Assembly (NCBI RefSeq): GCF_958295425.1
Contig: NC_081154.1
Location: 14,548,938 to 14,612,937, forward strand
DNA length: 64,000 nt
Direction: 5' to 3'
Origin: Solea solea
Lineage: Eukaryota; Chordata; Actinopteri; Pleuronectiformes; Soleidae
Numbering within the stretch: position 1 is the first letter of the stretch; each line of letters starts with the position of its first letter. The notes beneath the pieces are model-generated. The model saw only the letters and a program-made list of their open reading frames with translations. It was not told the origin of the DNA and made no database searches. The translations under genes and the position numbers were made by a program. Of this stretch, positions 21,214-36,200 are shown one piece after another.

Positions 21214-24200
21214 TGTTAACTTGTAATCCCCCCTCGCGAAAGTTTGGCACGCTTCTCCTCCCACAGCTTTGAGAAAACCCCCACACATGTTATATCAAAA
21301 CGTGCGGCTTGGCCGGGAATGGTGTGCTATGACTTTTCTAAGCGTTTCGAGTTACCATGGCGACAAAAATCGCAGAAAACTGCCGAATCACTTCCACTCA
21401 CACAATAATGGGAAATGTGTGTGTGCTGCCTCAGTGACAGACTCTGCTGAGATTCAGAAATAATCAGAGAAATCTCGAAAACAAACTCTTCTCCTGCCCA
21501 CAATTTTCAACCTACACTGACAATTTTTACATCAAAATGTTGCCATGGGTGTCGTGTAACCCTGTGTGTGTTTTCATGTTCATATGACTTGTAGTTTTTC
21601 TTAAAATCACCTCAAAGCGCAGAGAGTTATGGTCACACTCTGCATCCACCTCAATGTTAAAATGTCTGCTTTGGAGTTGTGGAAAAATCAAGACGAGGGT
21701 GATTTTAAAACTGTGATTTCTCTGTCAATTCAAGCCCGTTTGTCACAAATTTTGAGATGGGAGCAGCTGAAAGCCTCCTGACGCTCACAAACCAAAAATT
21801 GTATCTCTATCATCAACCGTTCTTGAAATATGACAACTTTAAAACATGCTGTTTTCTCTGCTTTCTCTGCTGGTTTAGGAGAGATAGGGACAGGTGCGTG
21901 TGTGTGCGTGTGCGTGCGTGTGTGTGCGTGAAAGGAGAGGGGACTTAGGGAGGGGCGTGTAAGTCTCTCTGTATTGAATTGCTATTCTTCCACACAAAAC
22001 TTTGACGTGTAACTCCTCCCAGAGTTTTGAGAAAACCCCCACACATGTTATATCAAAACGTGCGTCTTGACCGGGACTGGTGTGCTATGATTTTTCTAAG
22101 CGTTTCGAGTTACCATGGCAACAAAAATCGCAAAAAACTGCGATATAACTTCCACATACACATGAATGGGAAACTTTATTTTATTATTAAATAAAGGGTG
22201 ACTCCACCAAAAAGTCCTTCCAAGGTGGATTGGATCCAAATAATGTTTCCCAATGACGACACATGCCGCAAGAACTGCAGGCACCCTCGAAATTTCGGCC
22301 ACGGAATTGCCACTCTAGTTAGGTGCCTGCAGCCACAAGGCATACTAGTCAGAACTCCTAGAGTTCTCACTAGAATGCATTGTGCTGCGAGCACATATTG
22401 TAATCCTGCGCGTTTATTAGGTGCCTGCAGCCACAAGGCATACTAGTCAGAACTCCTAGAGTTCTCACTAGAATGCATTGTGCTGCGAGCACATCTTGAT
22501 ATTCCAACGGCGTTTATTCTGCTTGATTTTCCGCTTCCTCCCGTTTTTTGCCGCGCTACTCCTCCCGCAGCTTTGAGAAAACCCCAACACAAGTTACATC
22601 AAAACGTGCGCCTTGACCGGGAATGGTGTGCTATGACTTTTCTAAGACTTTCGCGTAACCATGGCGACAGAAATCGCGAAAATGTAAAATAATTTTCACT
22701 CATTTCCACTCACACAATAATGGGAAACCGAAAACAACCAAGCCCACTTTGGAGCATCACAGTGTCGTCATACTTTAACGTAGAAACGTGGTTGGAACTT
22801 TAAACGGGTCACAAGACTTGGGACTTTTCTGACCTAAGTCAAAGTTTTGATACATGTTACGGTTTTTAAACAATCGCAGTTTACGTTTTGTACTTTTTTT
22901 CGACGTTTTCAGATTTTATAATGGGTGTGTATTGCGTTGTGTAGGCGGCAGCTAGAGTGTGCCACTCTAGCGAGATCCAGCAAAATAATCACCAAAAATT
23001 TCTAAACAAACTCTTCTCCTGCCCACAATTTTCAACCTACACTGATAATTTTTACATCAAAATGTTGCCATGGGTGTCGTGTAACCCTGTGTGTGTTTTC
23101 ATGTTCATATGACTTGTAGTTTTTCTTAAAATCACCTCAAAGCGCAGACAACTCTGGTCACACTCTCCATTCACTCCCATGTTAAAATGTCTGCTTTTGA
23201 GTTCTGGAAAAATCAAGACGAGGGTGATTTTAAAACTGTGATTTCTCTGTCAATTCACGCCCGTTTGTCACAAATTTAAATGTGGGAGTTGCCGAAAGCC
23301 TCCTGACGCTCACAAACCAAAAATTTTATCTCTATCATCAACCGTTCTTGAAATATGACAATTTTAAAACATGCTGTTTTCTCAGCTTTCTCTGCTGGTT
23401 TAGGAGAGATAGGGACAGGTGCGTGTGCGTGCGTGTGTGTGCGTGAAAGGAGAGGGGACTTAGGGAGGGGCGTGTAAGTCTCTCTGTATTGAATTGCTAT
23501 TCTTCCACACAAAACTTTGACGTGTAACTCCTCCCACAGTTTTGAGAAAACCCCCACACATGTTATATCAAAACGTGCGGCTTGACCGGGACTGGTGTGC
23601 TATGACTATTTCCAAGTGTTTTAAGTAACCATGGCGACAAAAATCGCAAAAAACTGCGATATAACTTCCACATACACATGAATGGGAAACTTTGAAAGGG
23701 TGACTCCACCAAAAAGTCCTTCCAAGGTGGATTGGATCCAAATAATGTTTCCCAATGACGACACATGCCGCAAGAACTGCAGGCACCCTCGAAATTTCGG
23801 CCACGGAATTGCCACTCTAGTTCTGTTTCTTATTCTCGCACCCCCCAAAAGTTTGCCGCGCTACTCCTCCCGCAGTTTTGAGAAAACCCCAACACAAGTT
23901 ACATCAAAACGTGCGCCTTGACCGGGAATCGTGTGCTATGACTTTTCTAAGACTTTCGCGTAACCATGGCGACAGAAATCGCGAAAATGTAAAATTATTT
24001 CCACTCACACAATAATGGGAAACCGAAAAAAACCAAGCCCACTTTGGAGCATCACAGTGTCGTCATACTTTAACGCAGAAACGTGGTTGGAACTTTAAAC
24101 GGGTCACAAGACTTGGGACTTTTCTGACCTAAGTCAAAGTTTTGATACATGTTACGGTTTTTAAACAATCGCAGTTTACGTTTTGTACTTTTTTTCGACG

Positions 24201-27200
24201 TTTTCAGATTTTATAATGGGTGTGTATTGCGTTGTGTAGGCGGCAGCTAGAGTGTGCCACTCTAGCGAGATCCAGCAAAATAATCACCAAAAATTCCTAA
24301 ACAAACTCCTCTCCTGCCCACAATTTCCAACCTACACTGATAATTTTTACATCAAAACGTTGCCATGGGTGTCGTGTAACCCTGTGTGTGTTTTCATGTT
24401 CATATGACTTGTAGTTTTTCTTAAAATCACCTCAAAGCGCAGACAACTCCAGTCACACTCTACATTCACTCCCATGTTAAAATGTCTGCTTTTGAGTTCT
24501 GGGAAAATCAAGACGAGGGTGATTTTAAAACTGTGATTTCTCTGTCAATTCTTGCCCGTTTGTCACAAATTTAAATGTGGGAGTTGCCGAAAGCCTCCTG
24601 ACGCTCACAAACCAAAAATTTTATCTCTATCATCAACCGTTCTTGAAATATGACAACTTTAAAACATGCTGTTTTCTCTGCTTTCTCTGCTGGTTTTGGA
24701 GAGATAGGGACAGGTGCGTGCGTGTGCGTGCGTGTTTGGTGTGTGCGTGTGTGTGCGTGCGTGTGTGTAAGGAGAAGAGGGGACTAGGGGAGGGGCTTAT
24801 CAGTCTCTCTCTGTATTATTCCATACAAAACTTTGACGTGTAACTCCTCCCACAGTTTTGAGAAAACCCCCACACATGTTATATCAAAACGTGCGTCTTG
24901 ACCGGGACTTGTGTGCTATGACTATTTCAAAGTGTTTCAAGTAACCATGGCGACAACAATCGCAAAAAACTGCGATATAATACACATGAATGGGAAACTT
25001 TGAAAGGGTGACTCCACCAAAAAGTCCTTCCAAGGTGGATTGGATCCAAATAATGTTTCCCAATGACGACACATGCCGCAAGAACTGCAGGCACCCTCGA
25101 AATTTCGGCCACGGAATTGCCACTCTAGTGTTAACTTGTAATCCCCCCTCGCGAAAGTTTGGCACGCTTCTCCTCCCACAGTTTTGAGAAAACCCCCACA
25201 CATGTTATATCAAAACGTGCGGCTTGGCCGGGAATGGTGTGCTATGATTTTTCTAAGCGCTTCGAGTTACCATGGCGACAAAAATGGCAGAAAACTGCCG
25301 AATCACTTCCACTCACACAATAATGGGAAATGTGTGTGTGCTGCCTCAGTGACAGACTCTGCTGAGATTCAGAAATAATCAGAGAAATCTCGAAACAAAC
25401 TCTTCTCCTGGCCACAATTTCCAACCTACACTGACAATTTTTACATCAAAACGTTGCCACGGCCGTCCTATAACCCTGTATGTGTTTTCATGTTCATATG
25501 ACTTGTAGTTTTTCTTAAAATCACCTCAAAGCGCAGAGAGTTATGGTCACACTCTGCATCCACCTCAATGTTAAAATGTCTGCTTTGGAGTTGTGGAAAA
25601 ATCAAGACGAGGGTGATTTTAAAACTGTGATTTCTCTGTCAATTCAAGCCCGTTTGTCACAAATTTTGAGATGGGAGCAGCTGAAAGCCTCCTGACGCTC
25701 ACAAACCAAAAATGATATCTCTATCATCAACCGTTCTTGAAATATGACAACTTTAAAACATGCTGTTTTCTCTGCTTTCTCTGCTGGTTTTGGAGAGATA
25801 GGGACAGGTGCGTGCGTGTGCGTGCGTGTTTGGTGTGTGCGTGTGTGTGCGTGCGTGTGTGTAAGGAGAAGAGGGGACTAGGGGAGGGGCTTATCAGTCT
25901 CTCTCTGTATTATTCCATACAAAACTTTGACGTGTAACTCCTCCCACAGTTTTGAGAAAACCCCCACACATGTTATATCAAAACGTGCGTCTTGACCGGG
26001 ACTTGTGTGCTATGACTATTTCCAAGTGTTTCAAGTAACCATGGCGACAACAATCGCAAAAAACTGCGATATAATACACATGAATGGGAAACTTTATTTT
26101 ATTATTAAATAAAGGGTGACTCCACCAAAAAGTCCTTCCAAGGTGGATTGGATCCAAATAATGTTTCCCAATGACGACACATGCCGCAAGAACTGCAGGC
26201 ACCCTCGAAATTTCGGCCACGGAATTGCCACTCTAGTTCCGCTTGATATTCCTCATCCTTCCGTTTTTTGGCGCGCTACTCCTCCCGCAGCTTTGAGAAA
26301 CCCCCAACACAAGTTATATCAAAACGTGCGCCTTGACCGGGAATGGTGTGCTATGACTTTTCTAAGACTTTCGCGTAACCATGGCGACAGAAATCGCGAA
26401 AATGTAAAATAATTTTCACTCATTTCCACTCACACAATAATGGGAAACCGAAAACAACCAAGCCCACTTTGGAGCATCACAGTGTCGTCATACTTTAACG
26501 TAGAAACGTGGTTGGAACTTTAAACGGGTCACAAGACTTGGGACTTTTCTGACCTAAGTCAAAGTTTTGATACATGTTACGGTTTTTAAACAATCGCAGT
26601 TTACGTTTTGTACTTTTTTTCGACGTTTTCAGATTTTATAATGGGTGTGTATTGCGTTGTGTAGGCGGCAGCTAGAGTGTGCCACTCTAGCGAGATCCAG
26701 CAAAATAATCACCAAAAATTCCTAAACAAACTCTTCTCCTGCCCACAATTCTCAACCTACACTGATAATTTTTACATCAAAATGTTGCCATGGGTGTCGT
26801 GTAACCCTGTGTGTGTTTTCATGTTCATATGACTTGTAGTTTTTCTTAAAATCACCTCAAAGCGCAGACAACTCTGGTCACACTCTCCATTCACTCCCAT
26901 GTTAAAATGTCTGCTTTTGAGTTCTGGAAAAATCAAGACGAGGGTGATTTTAAAACTGTGATTTCTCTGTCAATTCTTGCCCGTTTGTCACAAATTTAAA
27001 TGTGGGAGTTGCTGAAAGCCTCCTGACGCTCACAAACCAAAAATTGTATCTCTATCATCAACCGTTCTTGAAATATGACAACTTTAAAACATGCTGTTTT
27101 CTCTGTTCTCAGAGGTTTAGGAGAGATAGGGACAGGTGCGTGTGTGCGTGTGCGTGTGTGTGCGTGCGCGTGTGTAAGGAGAAGAGGGGACTTAGGGAGG

Positions 27201-30200
27201 GGCGTGTAAGTCTCTCTGTATTGAATTGCTATTCTTCCACACAAAACTTTGACGTGTAACTCCTCCCACAGTTTTGAGAAAACCCCCACACATGTTATAT
27301 CAAAACGTGCGTCTTGGCCGGGACTTGTGTGCTATGACTATTTCCAAGTGTTTTAAGTAACCATGGCGACAACAATCGCAAAAAACTGCGATATAATACA
27401 CATGAATGGGAAACTTTGAAAGGGTGACTCCACCAAAAAGTCCTTCCAAGGTGGATTGGATCCAAATAATGTTTCCCAATGACGACACATGCCGCAAGAA
27501 CTGCAGGCACCCTCGAAATTTCGGCCACGGAATTGCCACTCTAGTTAGTGCCTGCAGCCGCAAGGCATACTAGTCAGAACTCCCTAGAGTTCTCACTAGA
27601 ATGCATTGCTGCTGCAAGCATCTCTTGTAATCCTCCCGGCGTTTATTCCGCTTCTTCTTCTTCCGCCCGTTTTTCGGCGCGCTACTCCTCCCGCAGCTTT
27701 GAGAAACCCCCAACACATGTTATATCAAAACGTGCGCCTTGACCGGGAATGGTGTGCTATGACTTTTCTAAGCGTTTCGCGTAACCATGGCGACAAAAAT
27801 CGCAAAAAACAGGCCAAAAATTAACATTGAAGTGGATGGGAGACCGAAAAAAACCAAGCCCACTTTGGAGCATCACAGTGTCGTCATACTTTAACGCAGA
27901 AACGTGGTTGGAACTTTAAACGGGTCACAAGACTTGGGACTTTTCTGACCTAAGTCGACATTTTGATCCATGTTACGGTTTTTAAACAATCGCAGTTTAC
28001 GTTTTGTACTTTTTTTTTACGTTTTCAGATTTTATAATGATTGTGTGAGTGGTCTGTGAAGTGTGTAGGCGGCAGCTAGAGTGTGCCACTCTAGCGAGAT
28101 CCAGCAAAATAATCACCAAAAATTCCTAAACAAACTCCTCTCCTGCCCACAATTTCCAACCTACACTGATAATTTTTACATCAAAACGTTGCCATGGGTG
28201 TCGTGTAACCCTGTGTGTGTTTTCATGTTCATATGACTTGTAGTTTTTCTTTAAATCACCTCAAAGCGCAGACAACTCTGGTCACACTCTCCATTCACTC
28301 CCATGTTAAAATGTCTGCTTTTGAGTTCTGGAAAAATCAAGACGAGGGTGATTTTAAAACTGTGATTTCTCAGTCAATTCAAGCCCGTTTGTCACAAATT
28401 TAAATGTGGGAGTTGCTGAAAGCCTCCTGACGCTCACAAACCAAAAATGGTATCTCTATCATCAACCGTTCTTGAAATATGACAACTTTAAAACATGCTG
28501 TTTTCTCTGCTTTCTCTGCTGGTTTTGGAGAGATAGGGACAGGTGCGTGCGTGTGCGTGTGTGTTTGGTGTGTGCGTGTGTGTGCGTGCGTGTGTGTAAG
28601 GAGAAGAGGGGACTAGGGGAGGGGCTTATCAGTCTCTCTCTGTATTATTCCACACAAAACTTTGACGTGTAACTCCTCCCACAGTTTTGAGAAAACCCCC
28701 ACACATGTTATATCAAAACGTGCGTCTTGACCGGGACTTGTGTGCTATGACTATTTCAAAGTGTTTCAAGTAACCATGGCGACAACAATCGCAAAAAACT
28801 GCGATATAACTTCCACATACACATGAATGGGAAAATTTGAAAGGGTGACTCCACCGAAAAGTCCTTCCAAGGTGGATTGGATCCAAATAATGTTTCCCAA
28901 TGACGACACATGCCGCAAGAACTGCAGGCACCCTCGAAATTTCGGCCACGGAATTGCCACTCTAGTGTTAACTTGTAATCCCCCCTCGCGAAAGTTTGGC
29001 ACGCTTCTCCTCCCACAGCTTTGAGAAAACCCCCACACATGTTATATCAAAACGTGCGGCTTGGCCGGGAATGGTGTGCTATGACTTTTCTAAGCGTTTC
29101 GAGTTACCATGGCGACAAAAATCGCAGAAAACTGCCGAATAACTTCCACTCACACAATAATGGGAAATGTGTGTGCTGCATCAGTGACAGACTCTGCTGA
29201 GATTCAGAAATAATCAGAGAAATCTCGAAAACAAACTCTTCTCCTGCCCACAATTTTCAACCTACACTGATAATTTTTACATCAAAATGTTGCCATGGGT
29301 GTCGTGTAACCCTGTGTGTGTTTTCATGTTCATATGACTTGTAGTTTTTCTTAAAATCACCTCAAAGCGCAGACAACTCTGGTCACACTCTCCATTCACT
29401 CCCATGTTAAAATGTCTGCTTTGGAGTTGTGGAAAAATCAAGACGAGGGTGATTTTAAAACTGTGATTTCTCTGTCAATTCAAGCCCGTTTGTCACAAAT
29501 TTAAATGTGGGAGTTGCCGAAAGCCTCCTGACGCTCACAAACCAAAAATTTTATCTCTATCATCAACCGTTCTTGAAATATGACAATTTTTAAACATGCT
29601 GTTTTCTCTGCTTTCTCTGCTGGTTTTGGAGAGATAGGGACAGGTGCGTGCGTGTGCGTGCGTGTTTGGTGTGTGCGTGTGTGTGCGTGCGTGTGTGTAA
29701 GGAGAAGAGGGGACTAGGGGAGGGGCTTATCAGTCTCTCTCTGTATTATTCCATACAAAACTTTGACGTGTAACTCCTCCCACAGTTTTGAGAAAACCCC
29801 CACACATGTTATATCAAAACGTGCGTCTTGACCGGGACTTGTGTGCTATGACTATTTCCAAGTGTTTCAAGTAACCATGGCGACAACAATCGCAAAAAAC
29901 TGCGATATAATACACATGAATGGGAAACTTTATTTTATTATTAAATAAAGGGTGACTCCACCGAAAAGTCCTTCCAAGGTGGATTGGATCCAAATAATGT
30001 TTCCCAATGACGACACATGCCGCAAGAACTGCAGGCACCCTCGAAATTTCGGCCACGGAATTGCCACTCTAGTTAGGTGCCTGCAGCCACAAGGCATACT
30101 AGTGAGAACTCCTAGAGTTCTCACTAGAATGCATTGTGCTGCGAGCACATATTGTAATCCTGCGCGTTTATTCTGCTTCTTCTTCTCGCGCCCCCAAAAA

Positions 30201-33200
30201 GTTTGGCACGCTACTCCTCCCGCAGCTTTGAGAAAACCCCAACACAAGTTACATCAAAACGTGCGCCTTGACCGGGAATGGTGTGCTATGACTTTTCTAA
30301 GACTTTCGCGTAACCATGGCGACAGAAATCGCGAAAATGTAAAACAATTTCCACTCACACAATAATGGGAAACCGAAAAAAACCAAGCCCACTTTGGAGC
30401 ATCACAGTGTCGTCATACTTTAACGTAGAAACGTGGTTGGAACTTTAAACGGGTCACAAGACTTGGGACTTTTCTGACCTAAGTCAAAGTTTTGATACAT
30501 GTTACGGTTTTTAAACAATCGCAGTTTACGTTTTGTACTTTTTTTTTACGTTTTCAGATTTTATAATGATTGTGTGAGTGGTCTGTGAAGTGTGTGGGCG
30601 GATCGCTAGAGTGGCCCACTCTAGCGAGATCCAGCAAAATAATCACCAAAAATTCCTAAACAAACTCCTCTCCTGCCCACAATTTCCAACCTACACTGAT
30701 AATTTTTACATCAAAACGTTGCCATGGGTGTCGTGTAACCCTGTGTGTGTTTTCATGTTCATATGACTTGTAGTTTTTCTTAAAATCACCTCAAAGCGCA
30801 GACAACTCCAGTCACACTCTACATTCACTCCCATGTTAAAATGTCTGCTTTTGAGTTCTGGGAAAATCAAGACGAGGGTGATTTTAAAACTGTGATTTCT
30901 CTGTCAATTCTTGCCCGTTTGTCACAAATTTAAATGTGGGAGTTGCCGAAAGCCTCCTGACGCTCACAAACCAAAAATTGTATCTCTATCATCAACCGTT
31001 CTTGAAATATGACAATTTTAAAACATGCTGTTTTCTCTGCTTTCTCTGCTGGTTTTGGAGAGATAGGGACAGGTGCGTGCGTGTGTGTGCGTGTTTGGTG
31101 TGTGCGTGTGTGTGCGTGCGTGTGTGTAAGGAGAAGAGGGGACTAGGGGAGGGGCTTATCAGTCTCTCTCTGTATTATTCCATACAAAACTTTGACGTGT
31201 AACTCCTCCCACAGTTTTGAGAAAACCCCCACACATGTTATATCAAAACGTGCGTCTTGACCGGGACTTGTGTGCTATGACTATTTCAAAGTGTTTCAAG
31301 TAACCATGGCGACAAAAATCGCAAAAAACTGCGATATAATACACATGAATGGGAAACTTTGAAAGGGTGACTCCACCAAAAAGTCCTTCCAAGGTGGATT
31401 GGATCCAAATAATGTTTCCCAATGACGACACATGCCGCAAGAACTGCAGGCACCCTCGAAATTTCGGCCACGGAATTGCCACTCTAGTTAGGTGCCTGCA
31501 GCCACAAGGCATACTAGTCAGAACTCCTAGAGTTCTCACTAGAATGCATTGTGCTGCGAGCACATCTTGTAATCCTGCGCGTTTATTCCGCTTCTTCTTA
31601 TTATTCTCGCGGCCTTCCCAAAAGTTTGGCACGCTACTCCTCCCACAGTTTTGAGAAAACCCCAACACAAGTTACATCAAAACGTGCGCCTTGACCGGGA
31701 ATCGTGTGCTATGACTTTTCTAAGACTTTCGCGTAACCATGGCGACAGAAATCGCGAAAATGTAAAATTATTTCCACTCACACAATAATGGGAAACCGAA
31801 AAAAACCAAGCCCACTTTGGAGCATCACAGTGTCGTCATACTTTAACGCAGAAACGTGGTTGGAACTTTAAACGGGTCACAAGACTTGGGACTTTTCTGA
31901 CCTAAGTCAAAGTTTTGATACATGTTACGGTTTTTAAACAATCGCAGTTTACGTTTTGTACTTTTTTTTTACGTTTTCAGATTTTATAATGATTGTGTGA
32001 GTGGTCTGTGAAGTGTGTGGGCGGATCGCTAGAGTGGCCCACTCTAGCGAGATCCAGCAAAATAATCACCAAAAATTCCTAAACAAACTCCTCTCCTGCC
32101 CACAATTTCCAACCTACACTGATAATTTTTACATCAAAATGTTGCCATGGGTGTCGTGTAACCCTGTGTGTGTTTTCATGTTCATATGACTTGTAGTTTT
32201 TCTTTAAATCACCTCAAAGCGCAGAGAGTTATGGTCACAGTCTACATCCACCTCAATGTTAAAATGTCTGCTTTGGAGTTGTGGAAAAATCAACCCGAGG
32301 GTGATTTTAAAACTGTGATTTCTCAGTCAATTCAAGCCCGTTTGTCACAAATTTAAATGTGGGAGTTGCTGAAAGCCTCCTGACGCTCACAAACCAAAAA
32401 TTGTATCTCTATCATCAACCGTTCTTGAAATATGACAACTTTAAAACATGCTGTTTTCTCTGCTTTCTCTGCTGGTTTTGGAGAGATAGGGACAGGTGCG
32501 TGCGTGCGTGTGTGTGCGTGTGTGTTTGGTGTGTGCGTGTGTGTGCGTGCGTGTGTGTAAGGAGAAGAGGGGACTAGGGGAGGGGCTTATCAGTCTCTCT
32601 CTGTATTATTCCATACAAAACTTTGACGTGTAACTCCTCCCACAGTTTTGAGAAAACCCCCACACATGTTATATCAAAACGTGCGTCTTGACCGGGACTT
32701 GTGTGCTATGACTATTTCCAAGTGTTTCAAGTAACCATGGCGACAAAAATCGCAAAAAACTGCGATATAATACACATGAATGGGAAACTTTATTTTATTA
32801 TTAAATAAAGGGTGACTCCACCAAAAAGTCCTTCCAAGGTGGATTGGATCCAAATAATGTTTCCCAATGACGACACATGCCGCAAGAACTGCAGGCACCC
32901 TCGAAATTTCGGCCACGGAATTGCCACTCTAGTTAGGTGCCTGCAGCCACAAGGCATACTAGTCAGAACTCCCTAGAGTTCTCACTAGAATGCATTGTGC
33001 TGCGAGCACATCTTGTAATCCTGCGCGTTTATTCCGCTTATTATTCCCGCGCCCCGCCAAAAGTTTGGCACGCTACTCCTCCCGCAGTTTTGAGAAAACC
33101 CCAACACAAGTTATATCAAAACGTGCGCCTTGACCGGGAATCGTGTGCTATGACTTTTCTAAGACTTTCGCGTAACCATGGCGACAGAAATCGCGAAAAT

Positions 33201-36200
33201 GTAAAATAATTTCCACTCACACAATAATGGGAAACCGAAAAAAACCAAGCCCACTTTGGAGCATCACAGTGTCGTCATACTTTAACGTAGAAACGTGGTT
33301 GGAACTTTAAACGGGTCACAAGACTTGGGACTTTTCTGACCTAAGTCAAAGTTTTGATACATGTTACGGTTTTTAAACAATCGCAGTTTACGTTTTGTAC
33401 TTTTTTTTTACGTTTTCAGATTTTATAATGATTGTGTGAGTGGTCTGTGAAGTGTGTGGGCGGATCGCTAGAGTGGCCCACTCTAGCGAGATCCAGCAAA
33501 ATAATCACCAAAAATTCCTAAACAAACTCCTCTCCTGCCCACAATTTCCAACCTACACTGATAATTTTTACATCAAAACGTTGCCATGGGTGTCGTGTAA
33601 CCCTGTGTGTGTTTTCATGTTCATATGACTTGTAGTTTTTCTTAAAATCACCTCAAAGCGCAGACAACTCTGGTCACACTCTCCATTCACTCCCATGTTA
33701 AAATGTCTGCTTTTGAGTTCTGGAAAAATCAAGACGAGGGTGATTTTAAAACTGTGATTTCTCTGTCAATTCACGCCCGTTTGTCACAAATTTAAATGTG
33801 GGAGTTGCCGAAAGCCTCCTGACGCTCACAAACCAAAAATTTTATCTCTATCATCAACCGTTCTTGAAATATGACAATTTTAAAACATGCTGTTTTCTCA
33901 GCTTTCTCTGCTGGTTTAGGAGAGATAGGGACAGGTGCGTGTGTGTGCGTGTGCGTGCGTGTGTGTGCGTGAAAGGAGAGGGGACTTAGGGAGGGGCGTG
34001 TAAGTCTCTCTGTATTGAATTGCTATTCTTCCACACAAAACTTTGACGTGTAACTCCTCCCACAGTTTTGAGAAAACCCCCACACATGTCATATCAAAAC
34101 GTGCGTCTTGACCGGGACTTGTGTGCTATGACTATTTCCAAGTGTTTCAAGTAACCATGGCGACAACAATCGCAAAAAACTGCGATATAATACACATGAA
34201 TGGGAAACTTTGAAAGGGTGACTCCACCAAAAAGTCCTTCCAAGGTGGATTGGATCCAAATAATGTTTCCCAATGACGACACATGCCGCAAGAACTGCAG
34301 GCACCCTCGAAATTTCGGCCACGGAATTGCCACTCTAGTTAGGTGCCTGCAGCCACAAGGCATACTAGTCAGAACTCCTAGAGTTCTCACTAGAATGCAT
34401 TGTGCTGCGAGCACATATTGTAATCCTGCGCGTTTATTCTGCTTGATATTATTCTCGCGCCCCCAAAAGTTTGGCACGCTACTCCTCCCGCAGTTTTGAG
34501 AAACCCCCAACACAAGTTATATCAAAACGTGCGCCTTGATCGGGAATGGTGTGCTATGATTTTTCTAAGACTTTTGCGTAACCATGGCGACAAAAATCGC
34601 AAAAAACAGGCCAAAAATTAACATGGAAGTGGATGGGAGACCGAAAAAAACCAAGCCCGCTTTGGAGCATCACAGTGTCGTCATACTTTAACGCAGAAAC
34701 ATGATTGTTACTTTAAACGGGTCACAAGACTTGGGAATTTTCTGACCTAAGTCGACATTTTGATCCATGTTACGGTTTTTAAACAATCGCAGTTTACGTT
34801 TTGTACTTTTTTTTTACGTTTTCAGATTTTATAATGATTGTGTGTGTGGTCTGGAAAGTGTGGGGGCGGATCGCTAGAGTGTGCCACTCTAGCGAGATCC
34901 AGCAAAATAATCACCAAAAATCTCTAAACAAACTCTTCTCCTGCCCACAATTTCCAACCTACACAGACAATTTTTACATCAAAATGTTGCCATGGCCGTC
35001 CTCTAACCCTGTATGTGTTTTCATGTTCATATGACTTGTAGTTTTTCTTTAAATCACCTCAAAGCGCAGAGAGTTATGGTCACAGTCTCCATTCACTCCC
35101 ATGTTAAAATGTCTGCTTTGGAGTTGTGGAAAAATCAAGACGAGGGTGATTTTAAAACTGTGATTTCTCAGTCAATTCAAGCCCGTTTGTCACAAATTTA
35201 AATGTGGGAGTTGCTGAAAGCCTCCTGACGCTCACAAACCAAAAATTGTATCTCTATCATCAACCGTTCTTGAAATATGACAACTTTAAAACATGCTGTT
35301 TTCTCTGTTCTCAGAGGTTTAGGAGAGATAGGGACAGGTGCGTGTGTGTGCGTGTGCGTGCGTGTGTGTGCGTGAAAGGAGAGGGGACTTAGGGAGGGGC
35401 GTGTAAGTCTCTCTGTATTGAATTGCTATTCTTCCACACAAAACTTTGACGTGTAACTCCTCCCACAGTTTTGAGAAAACCCCCACACATGTTATATCAA
35501 AACGTGCGTCTTGACCGGGACTTGTGTGCTATGACTATTTCCAAGTGTTTCAAGTAACCATGGCGACAAAAATCGCAAAAAACTGCGATATAACTTCCAC
35601 ATACACATGAATGGGAAACTTTGAAAGGGTGACTCCACCAAAAAGTCCTTCCAAGGTGGATTGGATCCAAATAATGTTTCCCAATGACGACACATGCCGC
35701 AAGAACTGCAGGCACCCTCGAAATTTCGGCCACGGAATTGCCACTCTAGTTAGGTGCCTGCTGCTGCAAGGCATACTAGTCAGAACCCTAGGGTTCTCAC
35801 TAGAATGCATTGCAAAGCAAGCATCTCTTGTAATCCTCCTTGCGTTTATTCTGCTTCTTCTTCTCGCGCCCCCAAAAAGTTTGGCACGCTACTCCTCCCG
35901 CAGCTTTGAGAAAACCCCAACACAAGTTATATCAAAACGTGCGCCTTGACCGGGAATGGTGTGCTATGACTTTTCTAAGACTTTCGCGTAACCATGGCGA
36001 CAGAAATCGCGAAAATGTAAAATAATTTCCACTCACACAATAATGGGAAACCGAAAAAAACCAAGCCCACTTTGGAGCATCACAGTGTCGTCATACTTTA
36101 ACGTAGAAACGTGGTTGGAACTTTAAACGGGTCACAAGACTTGGGACTTTTCTGACCTAAGTCAAAGTTTTGATACATGTTACGGTTTTTAAACAATCGC

